Position numbers and translations under genes: made by a program. A stretch of DNA of 64,000 bases, taken from Mycobacterium sp. (GTDB lineage Bacteria > Actinomycetota > Actinomycetes > Mycobacteriales > Mycobacteriaceae). The notes under the pieces were generated by a model. It saw nothing but the letters and a program-made list of their open reading frames with translations. It was not told the DNA's origin and did not search any database. This document shows, piece after piece, positions 42,573 through 51,561 of the stretch (its first letter is position 1; every line of letters begins with the position of its first letter). The DNA is taken from assembly GCA_020438845.1 (NCBI GenBank), contig JAGQTV010000060.1:1-64000 (forward strand), given 5' to 3'.

Positions 42573-44138
42573 CTCGAGTGCGAGGTTCTTCTTGTCGACC
42601 TTCTCGGTACCGACAGTGGGCAGTGGTGTGGTGCGGATCTTCCATCTCGTAGGAATCTCGAAGTAGGCGACCTCGCCGGCCATGTGGCGGGCCAGGTCCT
42701 TGGCGGTCGGTGCGGGGACGCCCGCGCGGTGAACGACGACGGCGGCGAGTTCCTCGCCGAGTTCCGGGTGCGGCAGACCGATTGCGGCGGCCTCCACCAC
42801 GTCGGGATGACGCAGCAGAGCCGCTTCGACATGCGGGCAGGCGATGTTCTCCCCACCCCGAATGACCATGTCTTTGCTGCGACCGTCGATGAAAACGTAA
42901 CCCTCGTCATTGATGTGACCAACATCGCCGGTGCGCAGCCAGCCGTCGGAATCCGTTGCCTCACTCACTGTTCCGATGTACCCCAGCATGACGGTGGGGG
43001 ACCGGACGATGATCTCACCGCAGCCGTCGTCGTCCGGATCGGCGATGGCAATCTCGACTGTGGGCAGCGGCCGTCCCACCGTCTTCGGGAAGCGTTGCAG
43101 ATCGGAGCTCGCGGCAAGGGTGAAGAACCCGCCACCCTCGGTCATGCCCCAGGTGTTCACCACGCCGCGGGCCTGCAATTGCGGGAGCCGTCGCGCCATC
43201 CGTTCCAGCAGGACCGGGGGCACTGGGGCGCCGCCGAGTGGGAAGGACCGCAGGCTGGACAGATCGTGTGCGTCGAAGTCGGGATGCTCCAGTAACCGGA
43301 TCGCCATGGTGGGCACTGCGCCCCAGCGTTCGACGCGTTCGGTCTCGATCAACGTCAGCACCTGCGCGGGGTCGAAGCGGCCTTTGGTGAAGACGATGCG
43401 CCCCCCGGTGATCATCTGGGTGATCAGGGTGGCGAAGGCGCCGATGTGAAACAGGGGCGTGGAGATGAGGTTGACCGGCTGGGGGGTCGCAACCGGTAAC
43501 AGGTGGGGCAATTGCCGCGCCCGGGCCAGGACGTTCTGCTGGTTGGCCACCACCGCGCGAAACGGCAATTCGACCGCCTTCGGCATACCGGTGCTGCCGG
43601 AGGTGAACAGGACCACTGCCGGGTCTTCTTCACTGTTCGGGCCTGGGATGGCGGGCAGGTCTGAACTGCCATGGCGGAAGCAGGTGTGCAGCATCGCCAT
43701 GTCGACGAACGTCGCGCCTGGGGGGACCAGATCGGGAACGTCGGTGATGACGGCGTGGGTATCGACAACCGCGATCGAATGGGCAGCCTCCCGGTGGCTC
43801 CACCACCGGTTGCCCAGCACCGGTACTGCACCCAATGACCAGATGGCGATCAGCGCCAGAACCCAGTCGGGGCTGTTGTAAGCGAGGATCATGATCCGAT
43901 CCCGCGGCTGGATCCCGGCTGATTGCAGTCGGTTTCGAGCCGAGTCGACCGCGGCGAAGAACTCGCCGAAAGTGAAGCGGTGTTCACCCTGTACCAGGAA
44001 GGTTCGTTGGTGCCAGCGGTCGATTCCGGTGAACACCTCTGCGTAGGTCAGGGGACGGTCGCGGTAGACCAGTCCGGGGTGGCCGCCATCGGGGCCGTAG
44101 CGGCCCGCGACCACTTCATCACCCCATGGTGACTTCAC
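42564..44138 (-). CDS. AMP-dependent acyl-CoA synthetase (FadD-like), paralogue 1
   Basis: A 524-residue adenylate-forming ligase. ATP-binding P-loop VVLFTSGSTGMPKAVE, acyl-binding NTWGMTEGG motif, and the RTGDVGHINDEGYVFIDGR hinge with MVIRGGENI are all present, and the C-terminal catalytic Lys lies in RWKIRTTPLPTVGTEKVDKK. It activates a carboxylic acid as acyl-AMP and then CoA ester. GTG 44138 is chosen because it lies 14 bases after the upstream oxidoreductase; the earlier open frame would overlap that gene. Operon with TetR and a molybdopterin enzyme suggests catabolism of an unusual carboxylic acid. Confidence 0.85.
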   Translation of the reverse strand: MKSPWGDEVVAGRYGPDGGHPGLVYRDRPLTYAEVFTGIDRWHQRTFLVQGEHRFTFGEFFAAVDSARNRLQSAGIQPRDRIMILAYNSPDWVLALIAIWSLGAVPVLGNRWWSHREAAHSIAVVDTHAVITDVPDLVPPGATFVDMAMLHTCFRHGSSDLPAIPGPNSEEDPAVVLFTSGSTGMPKAVELPFRAVVANQQNVLARARQLPHLLPVATPQPVNLISTPLFHIGAFATLITQMITGGRIVFTKGRFDPAQVLTLIETERVERWGAVPTMAIRLLEHPDFDAHDLSSLRSFPLGGAPVPPVLLERMARRLPQLQARGVVNTWGMTEGGGFFTLAASSDLQRFPKTVGRPLPTVEIAIADPDDDGCGEIIVRSPTVMLGYIGTVSEATDSDGWLRTGDVGHINDEGYVFIDGRSKDMVIRGGENIACPHVEAALLRHPDVVEAAAIGLPHPELGEELAAVVVHRAGVPAPTAKDLARHMAGEVAYFEIPTRWKIRTTPLPTVGTEKVDKKNLALEFQ

Positions 44139-44152
44139 AGTGGAAGATCCTA

Positions 44153-46396
44153 TTAAGCGACCGCCTCGATGCGGGCGGGAACGTGCTTGTGCCACGGCGT
44201 GCCGGCGTAGGCGTCGCGCCAGTCCGATGAGGTCAGCGAATTGGGCGCGACGCCGGGGATTACCACTTCACCGTCGGCCGCTACGAAGTCCAGGCCGTAC
44301 CCGTTGGGCAGAGCGGCATGTCCGGGTTGCATCATCTCGCTCACTTCGACAATGGCCTCGGCGCTGCCGGCTGCGGTCGTGATTCGGGCGCGTCCGCCGT
44401 CGACGAGTCCGAGCACACCTGCGTCCTCGACGCTGACGCGCAGCGCCCCGTCGGCGTCGCGCGTGCGCCAACCCGGATTGCGCAGGATGTCGTTGGCGGT
44501 GAAAGCCCGGCGTTCGCCGGCGGACAGCACGATCGGGAATTCCGGTGTAGTCAGCCCGGGTTGGGCGCCCTCGAGCGCACGCAATTCGGTGAGCATTTCC
44601 GGCATCGGCAGGTTGATCTTGTGGTCGGCGTGGCTGATCAGGGCCCAGTCGTCGGCGTACTCGTGGACGGTGAACGTGACCGCTGTCTTGCTGTTGAGGA
44701 TGTTTTCAAAGAGGGCGTTGCCGTCGGCGTGCCCGGCGCGATGGACTGCGTCGGGATAGGTCATCACCGCCTTCTGCGCCAGGCCCCACAGTGCGGCCGC
44801 CCCGGCCATGCCCTCGGGCATTGTGGGGCCCAGTGTCTCGTAGAGGACGAAGGGCAACACCTTGTTGAGTGCGGGATTGCCGGCCAGCACGGTGAAGAAG
44901 GCCGACAGATAAGAATCGAGCCCCTCATTGGCGGCTTCCCGCAGTGGACGCAGGTCGTCCTCGCTGACCACGTCGAGTTCGCGGACCAGCCGTGCCCAGA
45001 TCTCCGGTTCGGGCAATGTGCCCTCCAGTGGTTCGAACAGCGGCCGACGCAGGTGAAAGGTGTTGTGCGGGAACTCCAGATTGAAAAAGGTGGCCTCACA
45101 CTTCTCGAACTGGTTGGCCGCGGGCAGCACATAGTGGGCCAGTCGGGCGGTCTCGGTCATCGCCACGTCGACGACGACCATCAGTTCCAGGGACCCGAAG
45201 GCGGCCCGGCAGGCGGCCGAATCTGCGATCGAATGCGCCGGGTTGCTGCTTTCGACGATCATCGCGCGGAACCGGTTGGGGTGGTCAGTCAGAATCTCCT
45301 GTGGCACAGAGTTAGAGGGGATCAGCCCGCCGATGATCGGTGCGCCGGTCACAGGGGTTCGGCCCACCTCGGTACCTCCGCCGAACAGCGGCCCGAACAT
45401 CGAATGCAGATGTTGCCCGCCGCGTTTGGCGAAGTTCCCGGTGAGGATCCACAACATCTTGTTGAGGTACGAGCACAGCGTGCTGTTGGGGGCCTGCTGA
45501 ATCCCGAGGTCTTCGAAGACCGCCACGCTGTCCGCGGCGGCGATCCGCTGCGCGGCAGCCCGCAGCAGGTCTTCGGGGACTCCGCACCGCTTTGCGTAGT
45601 CGGCGATCGGGACCGTGCGTAGCGCCTCTTTGACCGTGTCCGCACCGTTGACGTGATCGGCGAGAAAGGCTTCGTCGCAGAGATTTTCCTGAACCAGCAC
45701 TGCGGCCAGCGCAGCCAGGCACCAGGCGTCGGAGCCGGGCTTGACCCGGAGGTGGAAGTCGGCCAACGCAGCGGTGTCGGTGACGACAGGGTCGATGACG
45801 ATCATCGACCGCTGCGGGTCTTTCGCGATCTCGTTGAGAACCACCCGGGCGCGCGGAAAGCTCTGCGACATCCAGGGGTTCTTCCCGATGAAGACCGACA
45901 CCTCGGCATGCTCGAACTCCCCGCGGGTATGGCTGCCATAGAGATGTGCGTCCACCCAGGCCTCGCCTGTCTTCTCCTGGGCCAGCGCGTTGGAACGGTA
46001 CCTGGATCCCAGCGACTTGAGGAACGCCCCACTGTAGGCACCGCCGAGATGATTGCCCTGCCCGCCGCCACCGTAGTAGAAGATTTTGTCCCCGCCGTGG
46101 GTTTCGCTGATGCGGTGCAAACCCTCGGCGATCTCAGAAATCGCAGTGTCCCAGTCGATTTCTTCGTAACTGCCGTCCTCGCGGCGACGCATCGGGGAAG
46201 TCAGGCGGTTGGGGTTGTTCTGGTAGTAGTCCAGACGCAGGGCCTTGTTGCAGGTGTAGCCCTGCGACGCCGGGTGGTCCTTGTCGCCGCGGATCTTCGC
46301 CAGCCGGCGCACGCCATCGACCTCGCTGGTCTGAACGATGATGCCGCAGTTGCACTCGCACAGAATGCAGGCAGTCGATTGCCATTCAGCAGTCAT
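44153..46396 (-). CDS. Molybdopterin-dependent oxidoreductase with one 4Fe-4S cluster
   Basis: A 747-residue enzyme of the DMSO-reductase superfamily. The N-terminal cluster site is visible as CILCECNCGI followed by a Cys in GYTCNKA, matching C-x2-C-x3-C-xn-C. The molybdopterin-binding domains follow, with YGGGGQGNHLGGAYS, VVIDP-type and LPAANQFEKCEATFFN segments, and a C-terminal MopB dinucleotide domain (HAALPNGYGLDF). No Tat signal is seen, so it is probably cytoplasmic. ATG 46396 overlaps the TetR stop by four bases (ATGA); the long open frame further upstream is a shadow of tetR. Substrate unknown; coupling with an acyl-CoA synthetase suggests organic acid degradation. Confidence 0.87.
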   Translation of the reverse strand: MTAEWQSTACILCECNCGIIVQTSEVDGVRRLAKIRGDKDHPASQGYTCNKALRLDYYQNNPNRLTSPMRRREDGSYEEIDWDTAISEIAEGLHRISETHGGDKIFYYGGGGQGNHLGGAYSGAFLKSLGSRYRSNALAQEKTGEAWVDAHLYGSHTRGEFEHAEVSVFIGKNPWMSQSFPRARVVLNEIAKDPQRSMIVIDPVVTDTAALADFHLRVKPGSDAWCLAALAAVLVQENLCDEAFLADHVNGADTVKEALRTVPIADYAKRCGVPEDLLRAAAQRIAAADSVAVFEDLGIQQAPNSTLCSYLNKMLWILTGNFAKRGGQHLHSMFGPLFGGGTEVGRTPVTGAPIIGGLIPSNSVPQEILTDHPNRFRAMIVESSNPAHSIADSAACRAAFGSLELMVVVDVAMTETARLAHYVLPAANQFEKCEATFFNLEFPHNTFHLRRPLFEPLEGTLPEPEIWARLVRELDVVSEDDLRPLREAANEGLDSYLSAFFTVLAGNPALNKVLPFVLYETLGPTMPEGMAGAAALWGLAQKAVMTYPDAVHRAGHADGNALFENILNSKTAVTFTVHEYADDWALISHADHKINLPMPEMLTELRALEGAQPGLTTPEFPIVLSAGERRAFTANDILRNPGWRTRDADGALRVSVEDAGVLGLVDGGRARITTAAGSAEAIVEVSEMMQPGHAALPNGYGLDFVAADGEVVIPGVAPNSLTSSDWRDAYAGTPWHKHVPARIEAVA

Positions 46397-46974
46397 GTCG
46401 GGCGTTTCCCTTCGCTGGCGGTCTGGAGAAGTTGGCGGAGTTGGCGGTGCACGGCGTCCAGAGGGCCGACGTCGCGGGCGGTGCGGGCCAGCACCAGTGC
46501 GCCCTCGAGGCCCGCGACCACCAGTGCTGCGAGATCGCCCGCCTGGCTGCGGGTCACCCCGTCGCTGACAAGGCGGTCGGCGATCAGTTCCTGCCATCTG
46601 GTGAACGCGGCATGGGCTCGTTCGACGGCCGCGGCGGTCCGGTGGTCCGGGTCGCCGGCCTCTACGGCGACGGCGAGCACCGGGCAACCGGCCCGGAAGT
46701 CGCTGTCCAGCAGGCCCTGACGGTAGAAACGCACGGCGGTGTCGAGCATCGCCACCCCGGTCTCGGCGCCACCGAGGGCGGTGGCGACGAAGTCGGCAGC
46801 GTAATCGACTGCCTCGCAGAGCAACTGGGCCCGACCGCCGGGGAAGTAATGGTAGGCCGAACCCCGCGGCGCTCCACTGTGGGCCAGCACGTCGGCGATG
46901 GCGGTGGAATGCGCACCGCGTTCGCGCATGAGTAACGCGGCGGAGGTGACCATGCGGTCACGCGGGCTGGCCAT
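46393..46974 (-). CDS. TetR-family transcriptional regulator
   Basis: A 193-residue repressor. The N-terminal HTH is in RERGAHSTAIADVLAHSGAPRGSAYHYFPGG (about 17-48), the most conserved TetR segment, and the C-terminal helical ligand domain resembles the LmrA/YxaF type. It is first in an operon with the molybdopterin enzyme and acyl-CoA synthetase and is translationally coupled to the former. A perfect inverted repeat starts at its own ATG (46974-46997), so it most likely represses its own operon. The inducer is probably the substrate or product of the downstream pathway. Confidence 0.87.
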   Translation of the reverse strand: MASPRDRMVTSAALLMRERGAHSTAIADVLAHSGAPRGSAYHYFPGGRAQLLCEAVDYAADFVATALGGAETGVAMLDTAVRFYRQGLLDSDFRAGCPVLAVAVEAGDPDHRTAAAVERAHAAFTRWQELIADRLVSDGVTRSQAGDLAALVVAGLEGALVLARTARDVGPLDAVHRQLRQLLQTASEGKRPT

Positions 46975-46997
46975 CTATGTATAGAACCATACATAGA
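46974..46997. promoter_or_regulatory. TetR operator: perfect 9-bp inverted repeat at the start codon
   Basis: Arms TCTATGTAT (46974-46982) and ATACATAGA (46989-46997) are exact reverse complements around a six-base spacer. The left arm reaches the first base of the TetR start codon, so a bound repressor would block transcription start, or translation of a leaderless message. AT-rich symmetry stands out from the GC-rich surroundings. Confidence 0.75.
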
Positions 46998-47084
46998 GCC
47001 CCTGAGTCGAGAGTGCGCGCTTTGGACAGCGGAAGGCCGGCAGATGTTCCTCAGGGCCCGCGCTCGGCGGAGATCAGGTCCCCG

Positions 47085-48725
47085 TCAGCGCCCGGCGGCG
47101 ACCGCTTTGGCCCAGCGGTAATCGGCCTTGCCGGATGGAGACCGCAGAACCTTATCGGTGCGGATGAAGGCCTTCGGAATCTTGTAGGGCGCGATGTGGG
47201 TCTTGCAGGCTTCGATGAGGTCGGCGTCGGTGGCCGATTTACCCTCGGCCAACTGGACGATCGCGACGACCTCACTGCCCCACCGCTCCGAGGGCCGCCC
47301 GGCCACCACCACGTCGTAGACGGCCGGGTGGCTGGATATGGCCCGCTCGACCTCCTCGGCGAAGATCTTCTCCCCGCCCGAGTTGATGGTCACCGAGTCT
47401 CGGCCCAGCAGTTCGATCCGGCCGTCGGCCAGGTAGTTGGCCCGGTCACCGGGGATCGCCCAGCGCACCCCGTCGATAACGGGAAACGTGCGTGCGGTCT
47501 TCTCGACATCGCCGAGGTAGCCCAGCGGGACATAACCGCGCCGCGCCAGCCAGCCCTCGCCGTCACCGGGGCCCAGCACCCGGGAGAAGTCGGCGGACAC
47601 CACGGCCGTGTCGTGCTGCGGTGTGAACGTGGCGGCGGGGGCTTCGACACCCTTGACGGCGATGGTCGTCATCTGGACCCCGGATTCGGAGGAACCCACC
47701 GCGTCGAGCACCATCACGTTCGGCAGAGCGGCGAGCAGTCGCTCGCGGACCGTCGGCGACAGTGCGGCCCCGCCGTTGGTGAACGTCACCAGTCCGGACA
47801 GGTCGTAGTCACCGGCTTCGATCTCGTCGAGCAGGGGCCGTGCCACTGCGTCTCCGACGACGGGGATGCTCATGACGCGTTCCCGTGCGGCGAGACTCAA
47901 CGCCGACGCGGCGTCGAGGTGGTCGACGTCATCGGGGAACGCGATCCAGCCGCCCGAGCTGATGATGTTGAAGGCTCCCCACTGCGCAGCGCCGTGCATC
48001 AGGGGCGCGATCAATAACACCGATCGGGTACCGGCATTGGCGCGAACCTGCGCTGCGAGCTCGTCGTAGGTCTCCAGTTCCTTGGCGGCGCCGAACGGCC
48101 GCCCGCCCATGGCGGACATGAAGATGTCGTGCTGACGCCACAGCACACCTTTGGGCATCCCGGTGGTGCCGCCGGTGTACAGAATGTAGAGATCGTCACC
48201 GCTGGGTGTCGGCATGCCGGCCGTGGGGACCGGCGTAGTGACGATCGACTCGTAGTCCACCGCACCTGGCAGCAGTGGTTCGCCCGATCCGTCGTCGACC
48301 TGGATGAGCACCTCCAGATTCGGCAGGCGGCCGCGGACCGATTGGACGTGCGGTGCGAATTCGGCGGCATAGACCAGGGCGCGCGCGCCGGCATCGGCCA
48401 GGAGGTAGAGCAGTTCCTCTTCGACGTAGCGGTAGTTGACGTTGAACGGGGCCACCCGGGCGCGGTATCCCGCCACCATGGCCTCGAGGTACTCGTTGCC
48501 GTTGCGCAGGTACAGACCCATGTGATCCTGACCGGACTGGTGGTTCGCCAGGTCGGCCCGTTCGGTATGGCAGCCAAGGCCCTGCGCGGCCAGATAGTGG
48601 GCGACGCCGTCGATACGGGCGTTTATCTGCGCATAAGTCAGCCGGCGGTCCCGCCAGATCAGTGCCTGCTGGTCGGGCACGGTCGTGGCAACGGTCTGGA
48701 ACACGGTCGACAGGTTGAAGCTCAC
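47085..48725 (-). CDS. Acyl-CoA synthetase, FadD19-like, paralogue 2
   Basis: A 546-residue AMP-forming CoA ligase. Motifs: ILYTGGTTGMPKGVLWR P-loop, DAVGSSESG, GDRANYLADGRIELLGRDSVTINSGGEKIF, and a C-terminal SGKADYRWAK with the catalytic Lys. The arrangement with WRQHDIF and FTNGGAALSP resembles mycobacterial FadD19-type enzymes that act on sterol side-chains; that preference is family knowledge and unproven here. GTG 48725 is used; TACAGT at 48732-48737 would make the message leaderless. It lies upstream of tetR on the same strand and could read through into it, although the operator at 46974 suggests separate control. Confidence 0.87.
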   Translation of the reverse strand: MSFNLSTVFQTVATTVPDQQALIWRDRRLTYAQINARIDGVAHYLAAQGLGCHTERADLANHQSGQDHMGLYLRNGNEYLEAMVAGYRARVAPFNVNYRYVEEELLYLLADAGARALVYAAEFAPHVQSVRGRLPNLEVLIQVDDGSGEPLLPGAVDYESIVTTPVPTAGMPTPSGDDLYILYTGGTTGMPKGVLWRQHDIFMSAMGGRPFGAAKELETYDELAAQVRANAGTRSVLLIAPLMHGAAQWGAFNIISSGGWIAFPDDVDHLDAASALSLAARERVMSIPVVGDAVARPLLDEIEAGDYDLSGLVTFTNGGAALSPTVRERLLAALPNVMVLDAVGSSESGVQMTTIAVKGVEAPAATFTPQHDTAVVSADFSRVLGPGDGEGWLARRGYVPLGYLGDVEKTARTFPVIDGVRWAIPGDRANYLADGRIELLGRDSVTINSGGEKIFAEEVERAISSHPAVYDVVVAGRPSERWGSEVVAIVQLAEGKSATDADLIEACKTHIAPYKIPKAFIRTDKVLRSPSGKADYRWAKAVAAGR

Positions 48726-48731
48726 CAGCCC

Positions 48732-48737
48732 ACTGTA
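48732..48737 (-). promoter_or_regulatory. -10 element of probable leaderless acyl-CoA synthetase transcript
   Basis: TACAGT on the minus strand matches TAnnnT and ends six bases before GTG 48725; there is no Shine-Dalgarno. The divergent LLM oxidoreductase starts at 48785, so this short gap must hold both promoters. Confidence 0.4.
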
Positions 48738-48784
48738 TGCACTGGATGTGCGGCCACTGCGTGCGCCGCCGAAACGGGTCAGTC

Positions 48785-49717
48785 ATGCTGAGGAGCATGA
48801 GCGAACGCGCCCGCATCGACTTCCCGTCTCGGATCGGCGTCTGGTGGGCCAGCGAGGACTGGCCGATGCACGCCGCCCAGGAGGTGGCGCAGGAGATCGA
48901 AGCGCTCGGCTTCGGTTCGCTGTTCCTGCCCGAAATCGGGTGCAAGGATGCGTTGGTCGAGTCGGCCGCCTTCCTGGCCGCGACCCGAAAACTTGTCGTG
49001 GGCACCGGGATTGCGAACATCCATGTGCGGCTCCCCGAGACTGCCGAGGGTGGGGGCCGCACCCTCTCGGCGCTGTACCCGGGCCGCTTCGTTCTGGGCC
49101 TCGGGGTCAGTCACGGACCCATGGTGCAATACCGGTTCGGCCTCTCCTACGACAAGCCGTTGGCGACGATGCGAACCTACCTGGACCGCATGGCCGCTCT
49201 GCCCGAAGCCATCGAGCCCGGTTCGGGTCGGCCCACCCGGCTCCTCGCAGCGTTGGGGCCCAAGATGATCGAGCTGTCCGGTGCGGCAGCTGACGGTGCT
49301 CACCCGTATCTGACCACTCCGGAGCACACCGCGAAGGCCCGGGAGATCCTCGGCGCAGACAGGTGGCTGGTGCCCGAGCAGGCCGTTGTCGTTGGTGGTG
49401 ATACCCACATGGACGCAGACGAACAACTCCGTCGGGCCCACCTGTACCTGGAGGTGTACTCAGGTCTGCCGAACTATCGCAACTCGTGGCTGCGCCTGGG
49501 ATATGACCAGTCCGACTTCGTTCGCGGCGGTTCGGATCGGCTAGCGCGCGGCCTGGTTGGGATGGGCACGGTCGAACAGGCCGCAGCGACCGTCACCGCG
49601 CACCTCGACGCGGGCGCTGATCATGTGCTGGTGCAGGTCCTCGGAGACGGCACACCGCGGTGGGATCCGCGCCCGGCGTTGCGTGAATTGGCTGCCGTAT
49701 TGGGCCTCAGCGCTTGA
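48785..49717 (+). CDS. F420-dependent LLM-class oxidoreductase
   Basis: A 310-residue TIM-barrel protein of the luciferase-like monooxygenase superfamily. IGVWWASEDWP opens the barrel; LEALGFGSLFLPE-type, VGTGIANIHVRLPE and YPGRFVLGLGVSHGP segments are typical of mycobacterial F420-dependent TIGR03620-type members. It probably carries a hydride through F420 to or from an unknown substrate; FMN use cannot be excluded. ATG 48785 is chosen; a second in-frame ATG at 48797 has AGGAG too close to serve as its ribosome site. It is divergent from the FadD19-like ligase, and the two may work in one lipid or sterol pathway. Confidence 0.83.
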   Translation: MLRSMSERARIDFPSRIGVWWASEDWPMHAAQEVAQEIEALGFGSLFLPEIGCKDALVESAAFLAATRKLVVGTGIANIHVRLPETAEGGGRTLSALYPGRFVLGLGVSHGPMVQYRFGLSYDKPLATMRTYLDRMAALPEAIEPGSGRPTRLLAALGPKMIELSGAAADGAHPYLTTPEHTAKAREILGADRWLVPEQAVVVGGDTHMDADEQLRRAHLYLEVYSGLPNYRNSWLRLGYDQSDFVRGGSDRLARGLVGMGTVEQAAATVTAHLDAGADHVLVQVLGDGTPRWDPRPALRELAAVLGLSA

Positions 49718-49928
49718 GCCAGGTGCTGACGGTGCCTGGTTGGCGGGTGTAGGCCTCGTACATCTCGTTGTGGAACGTCGTTGCCCCGCTCATTGCGTCG
49801 CCCGCCCAGATCACCCGGATGCGAACATTGCCGCGGGTGAACACGTCGGCGCTGTCTGCGCTGGCCCGATGCCCCCAGCCCTGCGCGGTTCCGAGTTCGA
49901 TGAGCGACTTGCGCTCGCTGTCAGCCAT
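49707..49928 (-). CDS. Small conserved-looking hypothetical protein
   Basis: A 73-residue soluble protein with no recognised domain. The sequence has an N-terminal helix (SERKSLIELGTAQGWG), a beta-rich middle (VFTRGNVRIRVIWAG) and ends TWLKR. ATG 49928 is fixed by a strong GAGGAGAAG Shine-Dalgarno five to six bases upstream. Its last 11 bases overlap the end of the convergent LLM gene. Function unknown. Confidence 0.65.
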   Translation of the reverse strand: MADSERKSLIELGTAQGWGHRASADSADVFTRGNVRIRVIWAGDAMSGATTFHNEMYEAYTRQPGTVSTWLKR

Positions 49929-50001
49929 GGATTTCTTCTCCTCGTAGGCGGAACTTGCCCTGGTTCGAGGGTACTGTCCCGTGCGACGACGATCCGACGC
50001 C

Positions 50002-50655
50002 CTACCCGCGACGTTGGCCTGGTTGCCGCCGGACCTGACTGGGTTCCGGGGCGGTCTTAGCGGTCGGAGTGGAATCCTGAGGAGTGGAGTCCTGAGGAGT
50101 GGAATCCTGAGGAGCGGAATCCTGCCGTGCCGGGACTGAAACTGCGGCCATCGGAGGCGGCGCGGCACTCGGCGCTGAATTCTGAGGTGCCACTGCAACC
50201 GTCGGGCGCCCCGAGCGAGGGGCGGCAGTCCGGTTCGTGTTGCGTTGAACTCCGGCCAAGGCGGAAGAAGCCACGATCGGCGGAAGTGCGAGCGGAATGG
50301 TTCGGACCGGCGGTCTCACAGGATCGGCAACGGCGCCCAGTGAGCGTGCCGCGTTGCGGACCGCGGAGACCCGCGGGGTCGGGAGGACGACGTCGGCGAT
50401 GTCGCGGACCGCTTGCTGCACCACCGACGTTGTTCGGTCCAGGCCTTCCACCGCGGTCTGAATGGCCGGGATGGTTGCAGTGGCGGCCGCTCCGATAGCC
50501 GCCTTCGCCGCCGGCGGCACGACCAGCTGCGACGGGAACAATGCGGGGATCTGCACGTCCGGAAGCGACGGCATGACCGGATTGGCTACGACAGCCACCG
50601 CGGTCGCCAGAGCCGCCGCTGTCAGCAGACCCGGTAGCGCAATGTCTTTAGTCAT
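50002..50655 (-). CDS. Secreted Pro/Ala-rich protein with QDSTP pentapeptide repeats
   Basis: A 217-residue exported protein. A hydrophobic N-terminus (LPGLLTAAALATAVAVVANPV) acts as a signal peptide or anchor. The middle contains several helices rich in Ala and Val; the C-terminal ~90 residues are low-complexity Pro/Ser/Thr with four copies of a Q-D-S-[TA]-P unit encoded by a 15-bp tandem repeat (50066-50124), ending in a basic tail. The architecture suggests a cell-wall-spanning exported protein. No family was recognised. ATG 50655 is preceded by a modest GAGACGG ribosome site. Confidence 0.62.
   Translation of the reverse strand: MTKDIALPGLLTAAALATAVAVVANPVMPSLPDVQIPALFPSQLVVPPAAKAAIGAAATATIPAIQTAVEGLDRTTSVVQQAVRDIADVVLPTPRVSAVRNAARSLGAVADPVRPPVRTIPLALPPIVASSALAGVQRNTNRTAAPRSGRPTVAVAPQNSAPSAAPPPMAAVSVPARQDSAPQDSTPQDSTPQDSTPTAKTAPEPSQVRRQPGQRRG
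50066..50124. repeat. Four 15-bp tandem repeats inside a coding region
   Basis: Units of GGAGTGGAATCCTGA (with one or two substitutions) repeat four times. Because 15 is a multiple of three, copy-number change would add or remove QDSTP units without breaking the frame, so the tail length can vary between strains. Confidence 0.8.
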
Positions 50656-50745
50656 ACGCCGTCTCTAGTCATTCCGGAAACCCGGTACATCCGCGCCGGA
50701 TGCTTAAATCTAGCTGAGGAAACTGGGAATGTGTAGTAAAAATGC

Positions 50746-51537
50746 TCAGATTCTTGCGCGGCGAACCAGGGCGGCTGTTACCGAGCGAAGCTGCTCAGCG
50801 GAATCCAGGCGCTCACCGAAACCGACCCGGGTGTAGGCATCCCCGCGGGGGGTGTGCAGTTTAAGGTCCAGCCCATACCGATCGATGCCGGTGCACAACG
50901 CCGAATCGGCGTCCGGGTAGCCGCCCAGGGTGCGGGCCATGTCGGCCAGGCCGTCAGCATGGTCGGTGTTGAGGTGCTCGATAGCTCTCGCGGCCCGCGG
51001 GGTGACCGGGTCGGGATCGGCGGTGCTGTACTCGGCAGCGCCGGCGGAGTCCATCCGGCCGTAGCCGCCAACCCAGCGCACTCGTTGTATTCGTAGCACC
51101 CACAGCGCGAAGTCGCTGTAGTCGATGTAGTACTTGGCAGCCGGCACCGCGGCGAGGTGCGAGGCCCGGGCGGCGGCGAGTTCCTCGCCGACCGGAGCCT
51201 CGACCACACCGGCCAGGGTGATCCGGGGGCTCGCCAGCGGGTCGGCATGTGCGCCTGGGGCAACGATGGACAGGCTGGCCCGGGGGTCGCGTGCCAGGTT
51301 GCGGCCATGCTCGGCCAGGTGTGAGACGCATAGGACCGGAGCCCCGTCGAGCAGGCCGTAGGTGACGAACGACGCCCACGGGTCGCCGGTTGCGGTGAGG
51401 CTGGCCAGCGTTGCGACGTTGGTGGCGGCGGCGATGGTGCGCGCCTCCTCGGCCGCGGAGGGTCTTGTGGGGTCGGCGATCTCGGCCAACGGGGGTGCCA
51501 AGGTGGGCGCGTCACCGGGGTCGCCGTGGTCTGGCAC
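50746..51537 (-). CDS. HugZ-like haem-utilisation / pyridoxamine-oxidase-fold protein
   Basis: A 263-residue protein with a split-barrel flavin-binding-like domain (about 30-160: ATLASLTATGDPWASFVTYGLLDG, VSHLAEHGRNL) followed by a DUF2470-type C-terminal domain (ARAIEHLNTDHADGLADMAR). This two-domain arrangement is that of HugZ-family haem oxygenases; the HLNTDHAD motif contains His residues that bind haem in characterised members. It may degrade haem or bind flavin. It begins with ATG 51537, just downstream of a broken membrane-protein gene, and has no clear operon partner. Confidence 0.75.
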   Translation of the reverse strand: MPDHGDPGDAPTLAPPLAEIADPTRPSAAEEARTIAAATNVATLASLTATGDPWASFVTYGLLDGAPVLCVSHLAEHGRNLARDPRASLSIVAPGAHADPLASPRITLAGVVEAPVGEELAAARASHLAAVPAAKYYIDYSDFALWVLRIQRVRWVGGYGRMDSAGAAEYSTADPDPVTPRAARAIEHLNTDHADGLADMARTLGGYPDADSALCTGIDRYGLDLKLHTPRGDAYTRVGFGERLDSAEQLRSVTAALVRRARI

Positions 51538-51561
51538 GTCAGCGACGATACCGTCCGTAAC

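Noticed and set aside
46397-46687. N-terminal extension of the molybdopterin oxidoreductase
   Set aside because: It overlaps tetR and lacks any motif; the ATGA overlap at 46393-46396 and the cluster motif right after ATG 46396 decide the start.
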